NCBI GenBank assembly: GCA_045128635.1
Contig: JBGVRS010000171.1
Location: 28,529-92,528, forward strand
Direction of reading: 5' to 3'
DNA: 64,000 nt
Origin: HGM12587 sp045128635
GTDB lineage: Bacteria > Bacillota > Clostridia > Lachnospirales > Lachnospiraceae
Position 1 is the stretch's first letter. Each line of letters opens with the position of its first letter. The notes below the pieces were generated by a model that saw nothing but the letters and a program-made list of their open reading frames with translations, was not told the origin of the DNA and did no database searches. A program made the position numbers and the translations under genes. Of the stretch, positions 1-8,768 are shown piece by piece.

Positions 1-1186
1 CCTGCAATCCAATGCGCAGCGCCAAATATACCTGGTCTACACACCCTGTACTTAGCTGAAACAGTTTCACCGTTTGATTACCATCCCAGACAACCGGTTC
101 TTCATTTTCTTCCAGAATCAGTTTCTGGTATTTTCCCTTTGTCATCCGGGACAGAACTGCCGATGTTTTATCAATCAGCTGCTGCATAACCTCTTCTTTT
201 CGAAGAGCGGAAATCTCACGAATCCTGTCCATCGCAAGTTCTATCGCTTTTACTTCCAGATTCTTTGACTGTTCATGTAATTTTTCATAAAAAGAATCTT
301 TTTCTAATATAAATTCTTCTCTCTGGCTTTCTTTTTCACCAACAAGTTCCCGAAGAAATTTCAATTTTTCTTCTGTTTTTAAGATTTCTTCACGTCTTTT
401 CTCAGCTTCTCTGCGCAGACGCTTTCTGCTAAATAATTTTTTTAACCAGCAGAGAATCTTTGCAAAGAAACCTCTTCGTTCTTCCGACACCTCCTCTTCC
501 AGCTGTACTTTTTGCTTCATCAAACCTTCTATTTGCTTCTGACAGGCTAAGATTTCTTTTTCCAACAGTTCTATTCCCGCATCCAGTTTCGCAATTTGCT
601 CTCTGATTTCTCCTGCCTGTCTCTTTTTCATTTGTTCTATTGATTTTTTCTTTGTTTCCAGATTCTGCAGTGCTTTTACCACATCTGTCGCATTTTTCCC
701 TGCTTCCTGCACACTTGCTATATGATTCTTCAGATAGCTGTAAATGATATCCTGTGGCTTCATCTTTAACTGTCCCACTGCCGCAGTATTAACATACAAT
801 TCTGCATTCATATCACCAAGCAGCATCTCCAAATCACCTTGTTCTACGGATAATTCTTCTCCATCCGTTTCACATACCAGACGTACGGATTTTTCATTAT
901 GATAAAAGTTTCGTTCCAGATAAAAAATTTTGCCACCTGTTTCGAATTTCATGCTACCTTCATACCATGTCTTATTGTTCCACGGCTGATAAGTAGTATA
1001 TGCATCGTTTCTTGCGGCTCTCCCTCTCTGCTTTTCCATTCCAAAGAGAAGGGCTCCAATCGCATGATAAATCGTAGTCTTCCCCGCTTCATTGGCTCCG
1101 TAAATCACATTAATCCCATCAGAAAAACGAAACACCGATTCAGAAAATTTTCCAAAATTTCTTAAATTTAATTCCTTGATAATCAT
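1..1186 (-). CDS. YhaN/SbcC-like AAA ATPase (3' part beyond window)
   Basis: The gene starts at 1186 and runs off the left edge with about 395 codons visible. The N-terminus reads as an SMC/RecF-like ATP-binding fold with Walker A GANEAGKTT at residues 30-38. A long charged, coiled-coil-like stretch follows (about residues 120-300), broken by a hydrophobic/basic patch. Near the left edge there is an LSTGCVDQVYLALR motif resembling the ABC-signature region of this family. The start overlaps the stop of the upstream phosphoesterase gene as ATGA, so the two are translationally coupled. YhaN and YhaO are known partners in DNA end processing. Family assignment is confident; the exact role is inferred. 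Confidence 0.85.
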   Translation of the reverse strand, partial: MIIKELNLRNFGKFSESVFRFSDGINVIYGANEAGKTTIYHAIGALLFGMEKQRGRAARNDAYTTYQPWNNKTWYEGSMKFETGGKIFYLERNFYHNEKSVRLVCETDGEELSVEQGDLEMLLGDMNAELYVNTAAVGQLKMKPQDIIYSYLKNHIASVQEAGKNATDVVKALQNLETKKKSIEQMKKRQAGEIREQIAKLDAGIELLEKEILACQKQIEGLMKQKVQLEEEVSEERRGFFAKILCWLKKLFSRKRLRREAEKRREEILKTEEKLKFLRELVGEKESQREEFILEKDSFYEKLHEQSKNLEVKAIELAMDRIREISALRKEEVMQQLIDKTSAVLSRMTKGKYQKLILEENEEPVVWDGNQTVKLFQLSTGCVDQVYLALRIGLQ

Positions 1187-2235
1187 GCTTTCAATGCCTC
1201 CAGGATTGCCTCTATGCCATAAGCAAGCACTTTCTTATCTACTTCTTCCCCGCTCTGTTCAAAAGAAGAAATATATCTTTGCAGCAGACAACCTTCATAA
1301 TCTATCTTCAATTGCTCATAATCATAATACTTGTCTGTCTGATCTAAAATTGCCCGGATATTGCCAACACTCTTTATCTTTTCTTCCATAATTTCCAAAG
1401 AAGCATGTCTTTTTCCCTGGATGATTACATCATAAATGTTTTGCTCACCAAGTTCCGTAACTTTCTCACCAATTCTTCTGCAAATGCTACCCATGGTATC
1501 TTCTGTGGTAATTTCCATTCTTAATGTCTTGTATTCTCTTTTTGCAAATGGAACCAGCGCAATCTGATTTTTCCCATCTTTCACTTCCACACGAACAAAT
1601 CCATGGGTTCCAAAACAGGTATGATCTGTTGGTTCCAGACTTCCTGCCATCACTGCACGCCCAGGTAAAATGAGTCCCGGTTTATGCACATGTCCAAAGG
1701 CAATATAATCAAACCCACTTTTCATGAGTTTTTCTTTCGTATAAGGAATATGCTTTTCATCTCCGCCGTGAGCCAGCAAAATATGATAATATCCATTATC
1801 CTCCGGCTTCACATCATCATACAGTTGCTCACGAATTTCTTTTCCGTGATAACTAAGACCATAAACATCTGTTTTTAGTTCCGGGAATTTAACAGAATCT
1901 ATCACTGTATTCTCAAAGAAATATACATTTTCCGCCCAGGAAAATCCTTTATAAAAAGAATTTGCGCCTATATGGTCATGATTGCCCGCCATAAGAACAA
2001 CTTTTGTTTTTGATAAAGACGCAAAACGGTCGTTAACCTCCCGAAGTTCACGAAGAAGCGGTGGTCTATGAAATACATCTCCTGCGATCAAAAGCAGATC
2101 TGCCTTCTGCATTTCCACCACTTCTATCAATCGTTCAAAGCTATCCCATAATTCCTGTTTTCTGTTTTTTCCCCATTTTTCCCCTGCATCAGGACTTGCT
2201 CCCAGATGAAGGTCTGCCGTATGAATGATTAACAT
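1183..2235 (-). CDS. YhaO/SbcD-like metallophosphoesterase (DNA repair exonuclease family)
   Basis: This is a calcineurin-like metallophosphoesterase of about 350 residues. The metal-binding motifs are visible in order: HTADLHLG at the N-terminus, GDVFHR, GNHDH, and later HGGD and GHVH. I chose the ATG at 2235 because GAGGTG lies seven bases upstream; the GTG four codons earlier sits inside that ribosome binding site. The gene is the first of a two-gene unit, its TGA overlapping the ATG of the YhaN-like ATPase. By family knowledge the pair resembles SbcCD/Mre11-Rad50 and probably processes DNA ends or structures in the cytoplasm. Confidence 0.88.
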   Translation of the reverse strand: MLIIHTADLHLGASPDAGEKWGKNRKQELWDSFERLIEVVEMQKADLLLIAGDVFHRPPLLRELREVNDRFASLSKTKVVLMAGNHDHIGANSFYKGFSWAENVYFFENTVIDSVKFPELKTDVYGLSYHGKEIREQLYDDVKPEDNGYYHILLAHGGDEKHIPYTKEKLMKSGFDYIAFGHVHKPGLILPGRAVMAGSLEPTDHTCFGTHGFVRVEVKDGKNQIALVPFAKREYKTLRMEITTEDTMGSICRRIGEKVTELGEQNIYDVIIQGKRHASLEIMEEKIKSVGNIRAILDQTDKYYDYEQLKIDYEGCLLQRYISSFEQSGEEVDKKVLAYGIEAILEALKA

Positions 2236-2310
2236 AAAAAAATACACCTCACGGTAAGTGTACCATAAGGTGTATGATTTTTCAAGAACATTTGTTCGGT
2301 ATTCTGTTTC

Positions 2311-3702
2311 TTATAATTCGCAGTTGTTAACTGTTCTTGGGAATGGGATAACGTCACGGATGTTACCCATACCTGTTAAATACATTACGCATCTTTCAAA
2401 TCCAAGGCCGAAACCTGCATGACGAGCGGAACCATATTTTCTAAGGTCAAGATAGAAGTCGTAGTCTTCTTTGTTAAGCCCCAGTTCTTCCATACGTCCA
2501 ACTAATTTATCGTAATCATCTTCTCTCTGGCTTCCGCCGATGATTTCACCGATACCCGGAACAAGACAATCCATGGCTGCAACTGTCTTGCCGTCTTCGT
2601 TGAGTTTCATGTAGAAGGCTTTGATTTCCTTTGGATAATCTGTTACGAATACAGGACGTTTAAATACTTTTTCTGTTAAGTATCTTTCATGTTCTGTCTG
2701 TAAGTCACATCCCCAGTATACTTTATAATCAAAGTTGTCATTGTTCTTTTCAAGGATTTCGATTGCTTCTGTGTAAGTCACATGACCAAATTCTGAGTTC
2801 ATAACACCGTTCAATCTGTCAAGTAAGCCTTTGTCAATGAAGCTGTTGAAGAAGTTCATTTCTTCTGGTGCATTTTCAAGCACATAACGAATGACATATT
2901 TTAACATTGCTTCTGCAATATCCATGTTGTCCTGAAGATCAGCGAATGCCATTTCAGGTTCGATCATCCAGAATTCTGCAGCATGTCTTGTTGTATTAGA
3001 ATTTTCTGCACGGAATGTTGGTCCAAATGTGTAGATGTTTCTAAATGCCATCGCATAAGTTTCGCCGTTTAACTGACCGGAAACTGTCAGGTTTGTTGGT
3101 TTGTTAAAGAAATCTTTAGAGAAATCAACTGCACCATCTTCTGTCTTTGGCACATTGTTTAAATCCATTGTTGTAACCTGGAACATTTCACCGGCACCTT
3201 CACAGTCACTTCCTGTGATCAGCGGAGTATTTACATATACGAATCCTCTTTCCTGGAAGAACTGATGGATTGCGTAAGCACATAAGGAACGTACACGGAA
3301 TACTGCCTGGAATGTGTTTGTTCTAGGACGTAAATGTGTGATTGTTCTTAAGTATTCTAAGCTGTGACGCTTTGGCTGTACAGGATAGTCTGGTGTAGAT
3401 GGTCCTTCTACAATAACTTCCTCTGCCTGAATTTCGAATTTCTGTTTTGCCTGTGGTGTTGCAACCAATTTACCTTTTACGATGATTGCTGCACCTACAT
3501 TTAATTTGCAGATTTCTGTAAAGTTTTCCATGTTGTCATGGAATACTACCTGTAATGTTTCAAAAAATGTACCGTCATTTAAAACGATAAATCCAAATGT
3601 CTTTGAATCACGGATATTACGAACCCATCCGCCAACTTCGATGGTCTGATCGATATATTTGTCAGTATTGCGATATAATTCTTTTACTGTAACTAAGTTC
3701 AT
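2311..3702 (-). CDS. asnS: Asparaginyl-tRNA synthetase
   Basis: Class IIb aminoacyl-tRNA synthetase that charges tRNA-Asn with asparagine. The 463-residue length is normal. An OB-fold anticodon-binding domain occupies about residues 1-120 (VGGWVRNIRDSKTFGFIVLN), followed by the class II core. Visible core signatures are motif 2 FRAENSNTTRHAAEFWMIEPE and the C-terminal motif 3 region GFGLGFERCVMYLTG. The Asn-specific FRAENSNT string separates it from AspRS, which is encoded separately at 34.8-36.6 kb. AGGAG lies eight bases before the ATG, and a good promoter sits directly upstream. No T-box leader was seen. Confidence 0.96.
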   Translation of the reverse strand: MNLVTVKELYRNTDKYIDQTIEVGGWVRNIRDSKTFGFIVLNDGTFFETLQVVFHDNMENFTEICKLNVGAAIIVKGKLVATPQAKQKFEIQAEEVIVEGPSTPDYPVQPKRHSLEYLRTITHLRPRTNTFQAVFRVRSLCAYAIHQFFQERGFVYVNTPLITGSDCEGAGEMFQVTTMDLNNVPKTEDGAVDFSKDFFNKPTNLTVSGQLNGETYAMAFRNIYTFGPTFRAENSNTTRHAAEFWMIEPEMAFADLQDNMDIAEAMLKYVIRYVLENAPEEMNFFNSFIDKGLLDRLNGVMNSEFGHVTYTEAIEILEKNNDNFDYKVYWGCDLQTEHERYLTEKVFKRPVFVTDYPKEIKAFYMKLNEDGKTVAAMDCLVPGIGEIIGGSQREDDYDKLVGRMEELGLNKEDYDFYLDLRKYGSARHAGFGLGFERCVMYLTGMGNIRDVIPFPRTVNNCEL

Positions 3703-3744
3703 CTCTTTGTCTCCTCTTTTTTACAAAAGTCTCATAATTAAAGC

Positions 3745-3773
3745 ATTATAGCGCATTTTTTCTGTAATAGCAA
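3745..3773 (-). promoter_or_regulatory. asnS promoter
   Basis: On the minus strand TTGCTA and TATAAT are separated by 17 bases, about 45 bases upstream of the asnS start. It is back to back with the queT promoter. Confidence 0.7.
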
Positions 3774-3792
3774 GGATTGGATTCCATAATTA

Positions 3793-3821
3793 TTGCAATT
3801 CTTTACTTTCTGTGGTATACT
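3793..3821 (+). promoter_or_regulatory. queT promoter
   Basis: TTGCAA, 17-base spacer, TATACT. Transcription would begin near 3828, giving a leader of about 90 bases that contains the candidate riboswitch. Confidence 0.7.
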
Positions 3822-3844
3822 TCCCACCGTTAAAACCCAAAAAC

Positions 3845-3909
3845 AAGGTCGATAGGGTATATAAACCGAGTGTTCGAGACCTTCCACTCGTAAAACAAAA
3901 CTAAAGGAG
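3845..3909 (+). promoter_or_regulatory. Candidate preQ1-I riboswitch in the queT leader
   Basis: A 6-bp stem pairs CGAGTG (3867-3872) with CACTCG (3885-3890) around a 12-base loop that starts TTC and ends in C. An A-rich tail TAAAACAAAACTAAAGGAG (3891-3909) follows and includes the Shine-Dalgarno. Stem, loop length, terminal loop C and the ACAAAAC/CTAAAGG tail match the preQ1-I class layout. Loop bases CGAG could form the pseudoknot with CT..G of the tail, masking the ribosome binding site. An upstream AAGGTC (3845-3850) can instead pair with loop GACCTT (3878-3883). The downstream gene is a queuosine-precursor transporter, which fits. The class call is inference from alignment by eye. Confidence 0.72.
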
Positions 3910-3919
3910 AAAATTAAAT

Positions 3920-4405
3920 ATGAGATCAAGACGTGTAAAGTATATCACGCAGGCTGCCATGATTGCGGCTATCTACGTGGTACTGACCCTTTTTATCAGC
4001 GCATTTAACCTTGCAAGCGGAGCCATTCAGATTCGAATTTCCGAAGCACTCACCGTGCTTCCGGCTTTTACACCGGCTGCAATTCCAGGTCTTTTTATCG
4101 GATGCCTGATCAGCAATCTTCTCAGCGGAGGGATGCTGCTTGACGTCATCTTTGGAAGTCTGGCAACTTTACTTGGTGCATGCGGCACTTATCTGCTTCG
4201 AAAATGGAAATGGGTAGTTTCAGTACCGCCAATTCTTAGCAACGCACTCATCGTGCCATTCGTACTGGCATATGTTTACCATATCCCAGGGGGTGTACCA
4301 TATTTCATGGTAACAGTAGGCATCGGACAGATACTTTCCTGCGGTGTCCTTGGTATGATTGTGTATAAAATTCTTGCAAAGTACCGTAACGTGATATTTA
4401 AATAA
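3920..4405 (+). CDS. queT: Queuosine precursor transporter QueT
   Basis: Integral membrane protein of 161 residues with five to six hydrophobic segments and the QueT-family opening (MIAAIYVVLTL, then IQIRISEALTVLP). The RISEALTVLP and LISNLLSGG stretches are typical of the family. It is thought to be the substrate-binding S component that imports preQ0/preQ1 or queuine using the shared ECF energising module; ecfA1, ecfA2 and ecfT are present at 47.8-50.3 kb. AAAGGAG lies ten bases before the ATG. It is a single-gene transcript with its own promoter, candidate riboswitch and terminator. Confidence 0.92.
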   Translation: MRSRRVKYITQAAMIAAIYVVLTLFISAFNLASGAIQIRISEALTVLPAFTPAAIPGLFIGCLISNLLSGGMLLDVIFGSLATLLGACGTYLLRKWKWVVSVPPILSNALIVPFVLAYVYHIPGGVPYFMVTVGIGQILSCGVLGMIVYKILAKYRNVIFK

Positions 4406-4412
4406 GATTCTA

Positions 4413-4456
4413 AAATAACTTAAGAGCAGGCACTTCAGCCTGCTCTTAAGTTATTT
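4413..4456. terminator. Bidirectional terminator between queT and the Rnf-like operon
   Basis: A perfect 19-bp inverted repeat (4413-4431 with 4438-4456, six-base loop), GC-rich at the loop end and A/T-rich at the base, works for both strands. It ends queT from the left and the eight-gene Rnf-like operon from the right. Confidence 0.88.
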
Positions 4457-4474
4457 ATATTCACATCATTTAGT

Positions 4475-4906
4475 TTACAAAATCATCCCCATAAAGCACT
4501 GACATGCAAGATACATAACAAATGCTGTTGGAATCATAGCACATTTGCGATCGCATGTTACACTCATTCTTTCTGCCATAGAATCAAAGAGCCATGTAAG
4601 AACAGCAAAAGAAGCTGTTCCACAAACTGTGAGTTTGATTCCCGCACCTGCATAGCCTGCTGCAAAAGGAAGCACAGCGAATGTTACTGCTGCAAGTACA
4701 ATCTGCACTGCCCATGCACGTTTTTCAGTACCCTTCCAAAGGTATTCAATTAAAAGTGCAATGAGAACCAGCGCTGCCATAGCCGGAACATCAAGATTAG
4801 AGAGCACTACATTTGGCTGGATTGCACTCCATACAATGCCCACAAGAAGGCCTGCTCCTAAAACTACTGCCAGGAGTACATTTAAAACAAAAGATTTCTT
4901 TTCCAT
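4475..4906 (-). CDS. Cysteine-containing four-TM membrane protein, last gene of the Rnf-like operon
   Basis: 143 residues with about four hydrophobic segments (roughly 7-27, 40-57, 65-87, 92-108) and a fifth at the C-terminus. It has five cysteines: C95, and a C-terminal set C118, C122, C135 and C137 (CxxxC then CxC). I do not recognise the family. It starts four bases after the rnfG stop, so it is cotranscribed, and it occupies the place where rnfE, rnfA and rnfB would normally follow. It is shorter than RnfA/RnfE (about 190 residues) and shows no clear similarity to them. A membrane redox or metal-binding role is speculation from cysteines and context. Confidence 0.75.
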   Translation of the reverse strand: MEKKSFVLNVLLAVVLGAGLLVGIVWSAIQPNVVLSNLDVPAMAALVLIALLIEYLWKGTEKRAWAVQIVLAAVTFAVLPFAAGYAGAGIKLTVCGTASFAVLTWLFDSMAERMSVTCDRKCAMIPTAFVMYLACQCFMGMIL

Positions 4907-4910
4907 TTTA

Positions 4911-5444
4911 TCAACCTCCCCATGTTGTTGCGCTGGAAGTCGTATCCGCGCCTGTTACGTATGCAACTGCAGAATTTACAGCTCTTGTGACAGCTTTGGA
5001 AGTAACTGTTGCACCAGTGATGGCGTCAATGTTATTTCCAATTTCTGCATCCCCGGCAGTTTCTAAATACTGGGAAAGATAAGCTGTATCTGTCAATGCA
5101 TTTGCACCAAGTCCATAGGTTTCTGATAAATCACGAACAACAAGTCCTGTAACAGTCCCTTCATTGCTAACGCCAACCAACATCACAATGTCACCGGCAT
5201 AACCATAAGCAGATGTCTGGATGACAAAACCTGTTTCTCCTTTATATACAGCCTGAATTGCTGTATCTTCGCCGTCATATTCTTCCCATGTAAAAGTAGT
5301 GTTTCCCGGAAGAATTGTGGCCATCATTTCATTCATTTCTTTGTCTTCATTTGCTGCTGCAATCCCTGAAAGACCTTTGACTGAACCGAAAAGAATCAGT
5401 GCCACAGCCACGATTGCTATGATTGGTTTTAACATAGATTTCAT
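4911..5444 (-). CDS. rnfG: RnfG-like FMN-binding electron transport subunit
   Basis: 177 residues with one N-terminal membrane anchor (about 5-24), then an extracytoplasmic FMN-binding domain. The flavinylation motif DAITGATVTS has its target threonine at position 146. I chose the ATG at 5444, one base after the rnfD stop and behind GGAGAGGTGG. In Rnf complexes this subunit carries covalent FMN installed by ApbE, which is encoded four genes upstream. The C-terminal tail (TSSATTWGG) is short and unremarkable. Family assignment is secure; its electron partners here are uncertain because RnfA, RnfB and RnfE are missing. Confidence 0.9.
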   Translation of the reverse strand: MKSMLKPIIAIVAVALILFGSVKGLSGIAAANEDKEMNEMMATILPGNTTFTWEEYDGEDTAIQAVYKGETGFVIQTSAYGYAGDIVMLVGVSNEGTVTGLVVRDLSETYGLGANALTDTAYLSQYLETAGDAEIGNNIDAITGATVTSKAVTRAVNSAVAYVTGADTTSSATTWGG

Positions 5445-5445
5445 A

Positions 5446-6393
5446 TTATGCCACCTCTCCTTTCTTTGTTCCAAATCTGCGTGGTGCGCTATAGCGGTCA
5501 ATTGCCCATGCGCAAGCATTCATCAGAAGGATTGCATAAGTAACACCTTCCGGGAATAATCCGAAGTAACGGAAGATTACTGTAAGTACACCACATCCGA
5601 TACCATAAATAATCTGACCTTTTGGTGTTACCGGAGATGTTGCGTAGTCTGTTGCCATAAAAAGTGCACCTAACACAACACCACCGCCAAGAAGGCTGTA
5701 TAACATCCATAAAAATGCATTGTCTCCTTTAGAGAACACAAGTGTCAGCACTGCTACTGTACCAAGATAGCTGACAGGAATTTTTGCAGAAATTACGCCC
5801 TTTGCTATCAGGTATATTCCACCAATCAAAAGTGCCAGTGTACATACTTCACCAATGGTGCCACCGATATTTCCCATAAACATCTGTCCGATACTTTCTG
5901 TAGGTAATGCAGGCATTACCATATGGTGTAACGGAGTTGCTGATGCAACACCATCCACAGTGCCTGGCGCTATGTAGCGAACCAGATGCACCGGCCAGAA
6001 CATCATCATAAATGCTCTCGCTCCAAGTGCAGGGTTAAATACGTTTTTCCCAAGGCCGCCGCCAAAACCTTTTACCACAACAATCGCAAACACACTGCCT
6101 ACTGCTGCAAGCCAGTATGGAACTGTAGCTGGAAGTGTTAATGCAAGCAAAAGTCCTGTAACTACAGAAGATACGTCTTTTACTGTGTTGCGATGATATA
6201 AAATCATACCGCATACCCATTCTGCTACAACTGCTGCCGCGATACATACCAGTGCTACAATCAGTGCACGGATGCCAAAAATAATTGTACCGGCAAGAAG
6301 TGCAGGAATTAATGCAATCACCACATCCAGCATAATCTGCTGTGTATTTCTTTTACCTCGAATATGAGGAGAGGAAGTAACTACAAATTTCAT
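5446..6393 (-). CDS. rnfD: RnfD-like membrane subunit
   Basis: 315-residue polytopic membrane protein of the NqrB/RnfD family. The N-terminal SSPHIRGKRNTQQIM and the GFGGGLGKNVFNPALGARAFM block are diagnostic. A covalent FMN site is present as DGVASATPL, with threonine 153 as the expected attachment residue. Its ATG overlaps the rnfC stop by one base (TAATG), and rnfG follows after one base. In characterised Rnf complexes RnfD holds FMN and riboflavin within the membrane and exchanges electrons with RnfG and RnfC. Confidence 0.93.
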   Translation of the reverse strand: MKFVVTSSPHIRGKRNTQQIMLDVVIALIPALLAGTIIFGIRALIVALVCIAAAVVAEWVCGMILYHRNTVKDVSSVVTGLLLALTLPATVPYWLAAVGSVFAIVVVKGFGGGLGKNVFNPALGARAFMMMFWPVHLVRYIAPGTVDGVASATPLHHMVMPALPTESIGQMFMGNIGGTIGEVCTLALLIGGIYLIAKGVISAKIPVSYLGTVAVLTLVFSKGDNAFLWMLYSLLGGGVVLGALFMATDYATSPVTPKGQIIYGIGCGVLTVIFRYFGLFPEGVTYAILLMNACAWAIDRYSAPRRFGTKKGEVA

Positions 6394-7703
6394 TATTTAT
6401 TTCCCTCCTTTACAAGTCTCTTTCCATTTCTGAATCGTTCCACCAGTGGAAGTTTTCCAGGGCACGCATAAGAGCAGCATCCGCATTCAATGCAGTCTAA
6501 TACATTGAGACGATTTAATGCAGCTACATCTTCTTTCTTTTCGTAAGCATAGAGATATAATGGCTGAAGGTTCATTGGACAAACCTTTAAACATTCGCCA
6601 CAACGAATACATGTCACTTCTTCCTTAGATTCTCCATTCTGTGCCTGAGTCAGACAAAGAATAGAGTTTGTTCCTTTTACTGTACACGCCGATAAATCTT
6701 CCTGGGCAAATCCCATCATAGGACCTCCCACGATAACTTTCCATGTATCCTCTTTTAATCCGCCTGCTGCCTCTACAAGGTCCGCAAAGTTTGTACCAAT
6801 TCTTGTTGTAAAGTTACCCGGATTGTTTACTGCTTCCCCGCTGACTGTCACAATACGTTCTGTAACAGCACGACCTTTACAAACTGCTCTGTAAGTAAAT
6901 GCATAAGTTGCAACATTAAATACTGCTGCACCAACAGATGCAGGAAGCTGTCCTGGTGCAATTTCTTTTCCTGTCACAGTCTGAACAAGCTGTTTTTCCG
7001 CCCCCTGTGGGTAACGTGTTGGAAGGACCATCAGTTCAATTTTACTTTCACCTTCCAGTTCTTTTTTCAGTACTTCGATTGCCGCCTTTTTGTTCGCTTC
7101 TACAGCAAGTACTACACGTTCAGGATCTAAAATCTGACAGATAATTTTCATACCTTCGATTACCTGCTGTGGGTAAGTACGAAGCAGCATATCATCTGCT
7201 GTAATATATGGTTCACATTCACATGCATTCGCAATGAGTGTGTTTACCTTTTCCATACTGGATGCCGCTTTGATGTTTGTTGCAAATGTAGCGCCACCCA
7301 TACCTACGATGCCAGCTTCACGAATGATATCGATAATTTCATCATCGCTTAACTTGCTGTAATCTTCATAAGCTTTCATTGTAGTATCTAAAGTATCTTG
7401 AAAATCATTTTCAATCACAACCGAAAGCACGTCTCTGCCGTTTGGATGACGTCTTGGCTCAATTGCAATTACTTTACCAGATACAGATGAATGAACTGGT
7501 ACACATAAACCTTCTCCATCACCGATTTTCTGGCCTTTTTTAACCAGGTCGCCAACTGCAACCATTGGTGTACAAGGATTCCCAATGTGCTGAGACATTG
7601 GAATCACTACCTGTTTTGGCTGATTTACAGGCTGCAACTGAGCAGATGCCGATAATTCTTTGCGATCTGCCGGATGAATTCCGCCGAAAAATAAACTTTT
7701 CAT
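6393..7703 (-). CDS. rnfC: RnfC-like iron-sulfur/flavin subunit
   Basis: 436 residues, the usual short RnfC form. Order: N-terminal RnfC domain with FFGGIHP, a biotinyl-like barrel near 45-80, the SLBB/Nqo1-like nucleotide and FMN region with GMGGATFAT (about 134-142), then two [4Fe-4S] motifs at C365/C368/C371/C375 and C404/C407/C410/C414. In the family this is the peripheral NADH-side subunit. The usual GAGFPT is changed to GATFAT here, so NADH/FMN binding should not be taken for granted. It lies between apbE and rnfD in the operon. Confidence 0.93.
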   Translation of the reverse strand: MKSLFFGGIHPADRKELSASAQLQPVNQPKQVVIPMSQHIGNPCTPMVAVGDLVKKGQKIGDGEGLCVPVHSSVSGKVIAIEPRRHPNGRDVLSVVIENDFQDTLDTTMKAYEDYSKLSDDEIIDIIREAGIVGMGGATFATNIKAASSMEKVNTLIANACECEPYITADDMLLRTYPQQVIEGMKIICQILDPERVVLAVEANKKAAIEVLKKELEGESKIELMVLPTRYPQGAEKQLVQTVTGKEIAPGQLPASVGAAVFNVATYAFTYRAVCKGRAVTERIVTVSGEAVNNPGNFTTRIGTNFADLVEAAGGLKEDTWKVIVGGPMMGFAQEDLSACTVKGTNSILCLTQAQNGESKEEVTCIRCGECLKVCPMNLQPLYLYAYEKKEDVAALNRLNVLDCIECGCCSYACPGKLPLVERFRNGKRLVKEGNK

Positions 7704-7719
7704 GTCTTTACCTCGTATA

Positions 7720-8751
7720 TCAAGTTCTGATTAACTCTTTAAATCCCGGACTGTAATAAGTTTCCCCAGTAAGGTCTACCCATACAGCCTGAGCGTCATA
7801 TTTGTCTAATAGTTTCTGTCCTTCCTCCAAATCAAGAAGGAAAAGGGCTGTCGAAAGTGCATCTCCAAGACCGGAATCTGTGCAGATAATGCTGACAGAT
7901 TTCCACTTTTCTGCCGGATACAAAGTTTCCGGATCAATAATATGGTGATATTTTTTTCCCTCTACTGTGTAATATCTTTGATAATCACCGCTTGTTACTA
8001 CACTTTCCCGATTCACGTATACCGTATGAAGATAATCGTCCACACCGCCTTCAGGGTCCTGAATTCCAACCACCCAGGAACTGTTCTTTTCAGGTTTTGG
8101 ACCAGTCGCACACACATTGCCACCCACACTGACCAAAAGCCCTGATGGTGCATTTTCACACACCCTCTGGGTTGCCCATCCTTTTGCAATGGCACCTACA
8201 TCCAGTCTCTGCTGTGGATCTTCCAGATATATTGTAGAATTCTCTTCATCAATAATGACCGTATCAAAACTGCAATGTTTTGCTGCTTCCTTTAATGCTT
8301 CCTCATTTGGAAGTTTTGCATTTTCCGGATCATCAATTCCTTCATTTCTGGTTTCATGCCAGAGGGATAAAACACTTCCCATGGCTACATTGACCACTCC
8401 GCCGGTTGCATTGTAGTATTCTCTGCAATCCTGTAAAAAGCCGATTAATACAGAATCAACTTTTACCGGTGCAATTCCAGCCTGATCATTGATTGTTTTG
8501 ATATTGTTGATACCTTCATAATCATTGTAGATATCAAACAGCTGATGATAGACTTCTAACTGGTCGTGAATCTCGTCTGTAATTTTCTCAAACTCTTCCT
8601 CTGACTGTGCATATCCAACAATCGATGTAACTGTATCAAACAATGTTAAAAAGCTCGCCTGGTATCTTTTTTGCGATACTGTATTCTGTGGTGCAGCACA
8701 TCCCACAAGCAAAGCTGCTGCCAAAACCAAAGAAAGAATTTTTCGAATCAT
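7720..8751 (-). CDS. apbE: FAD:protein FMN transferase, lipoprotein
   Basis: 343 residues with a lipoprotein signal peptide (lipobox LVGC, cysteine 18), so the enzyme is anchored on the outer face of the membrane. ApbE signatures include LFDTVTSI near the N-terminus, DVGAIAKGWA, the SVGGN loop, SGDYQRYY, and a C-terminal GDALSTALFLL. ApbE moves FMN from FAD to threonine in (S/T)GAT motifs. The operon encodes its expected targets RnfG (T146) and RnfD (T153), and possibly the repeat lipoprotein just upstream. Confidence 0.94.
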   Translation of the reverse strand: MIRKILSLVLAAALLVGCAAPQNTVSQKRYQASFLTLFDTVTSIVGYAQSEEEFEKITDEIHDQLEVYHQLFDIYNDYEGINNIKTINDQAGIAPVKVDSVLIGFLQDCREYYNATGGVVNVAMGSVLSLWHETRNEGIDDPENAKLPNEEALKEAAKHCSFDTVIIDEENSTIYLEDPQQRLDVGAIAKGWATQRVCENAPSGLLVSVGGNVCATGPKPEKNSSWVVGIQDPEGGVDDYLHTVYVNRESVVTSGDYQRYYTVEGKKYHHIIDPETLYPAEKWKSVSIICTDSGLGDALSTALFLLDLEEGQKLLDKYDAQAVWVDLTGETYYSPGFKELIRT

Positions 8752-8768
8752 TTTATTACCTCTTTATT

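Noticed and set aside
3703..3919. T-box leader for asnS
   Set aside because: Promoter sits within 45 bases of the start codon; no room for or trace of T-box conserved sequence. The same holds for tyrS and aspS.
4475..4906. RnfE or RnfA
   Set aside because: Too short, wrong motif content and only four to five membrane segments; no family resemblance beyond hydrophobicity.
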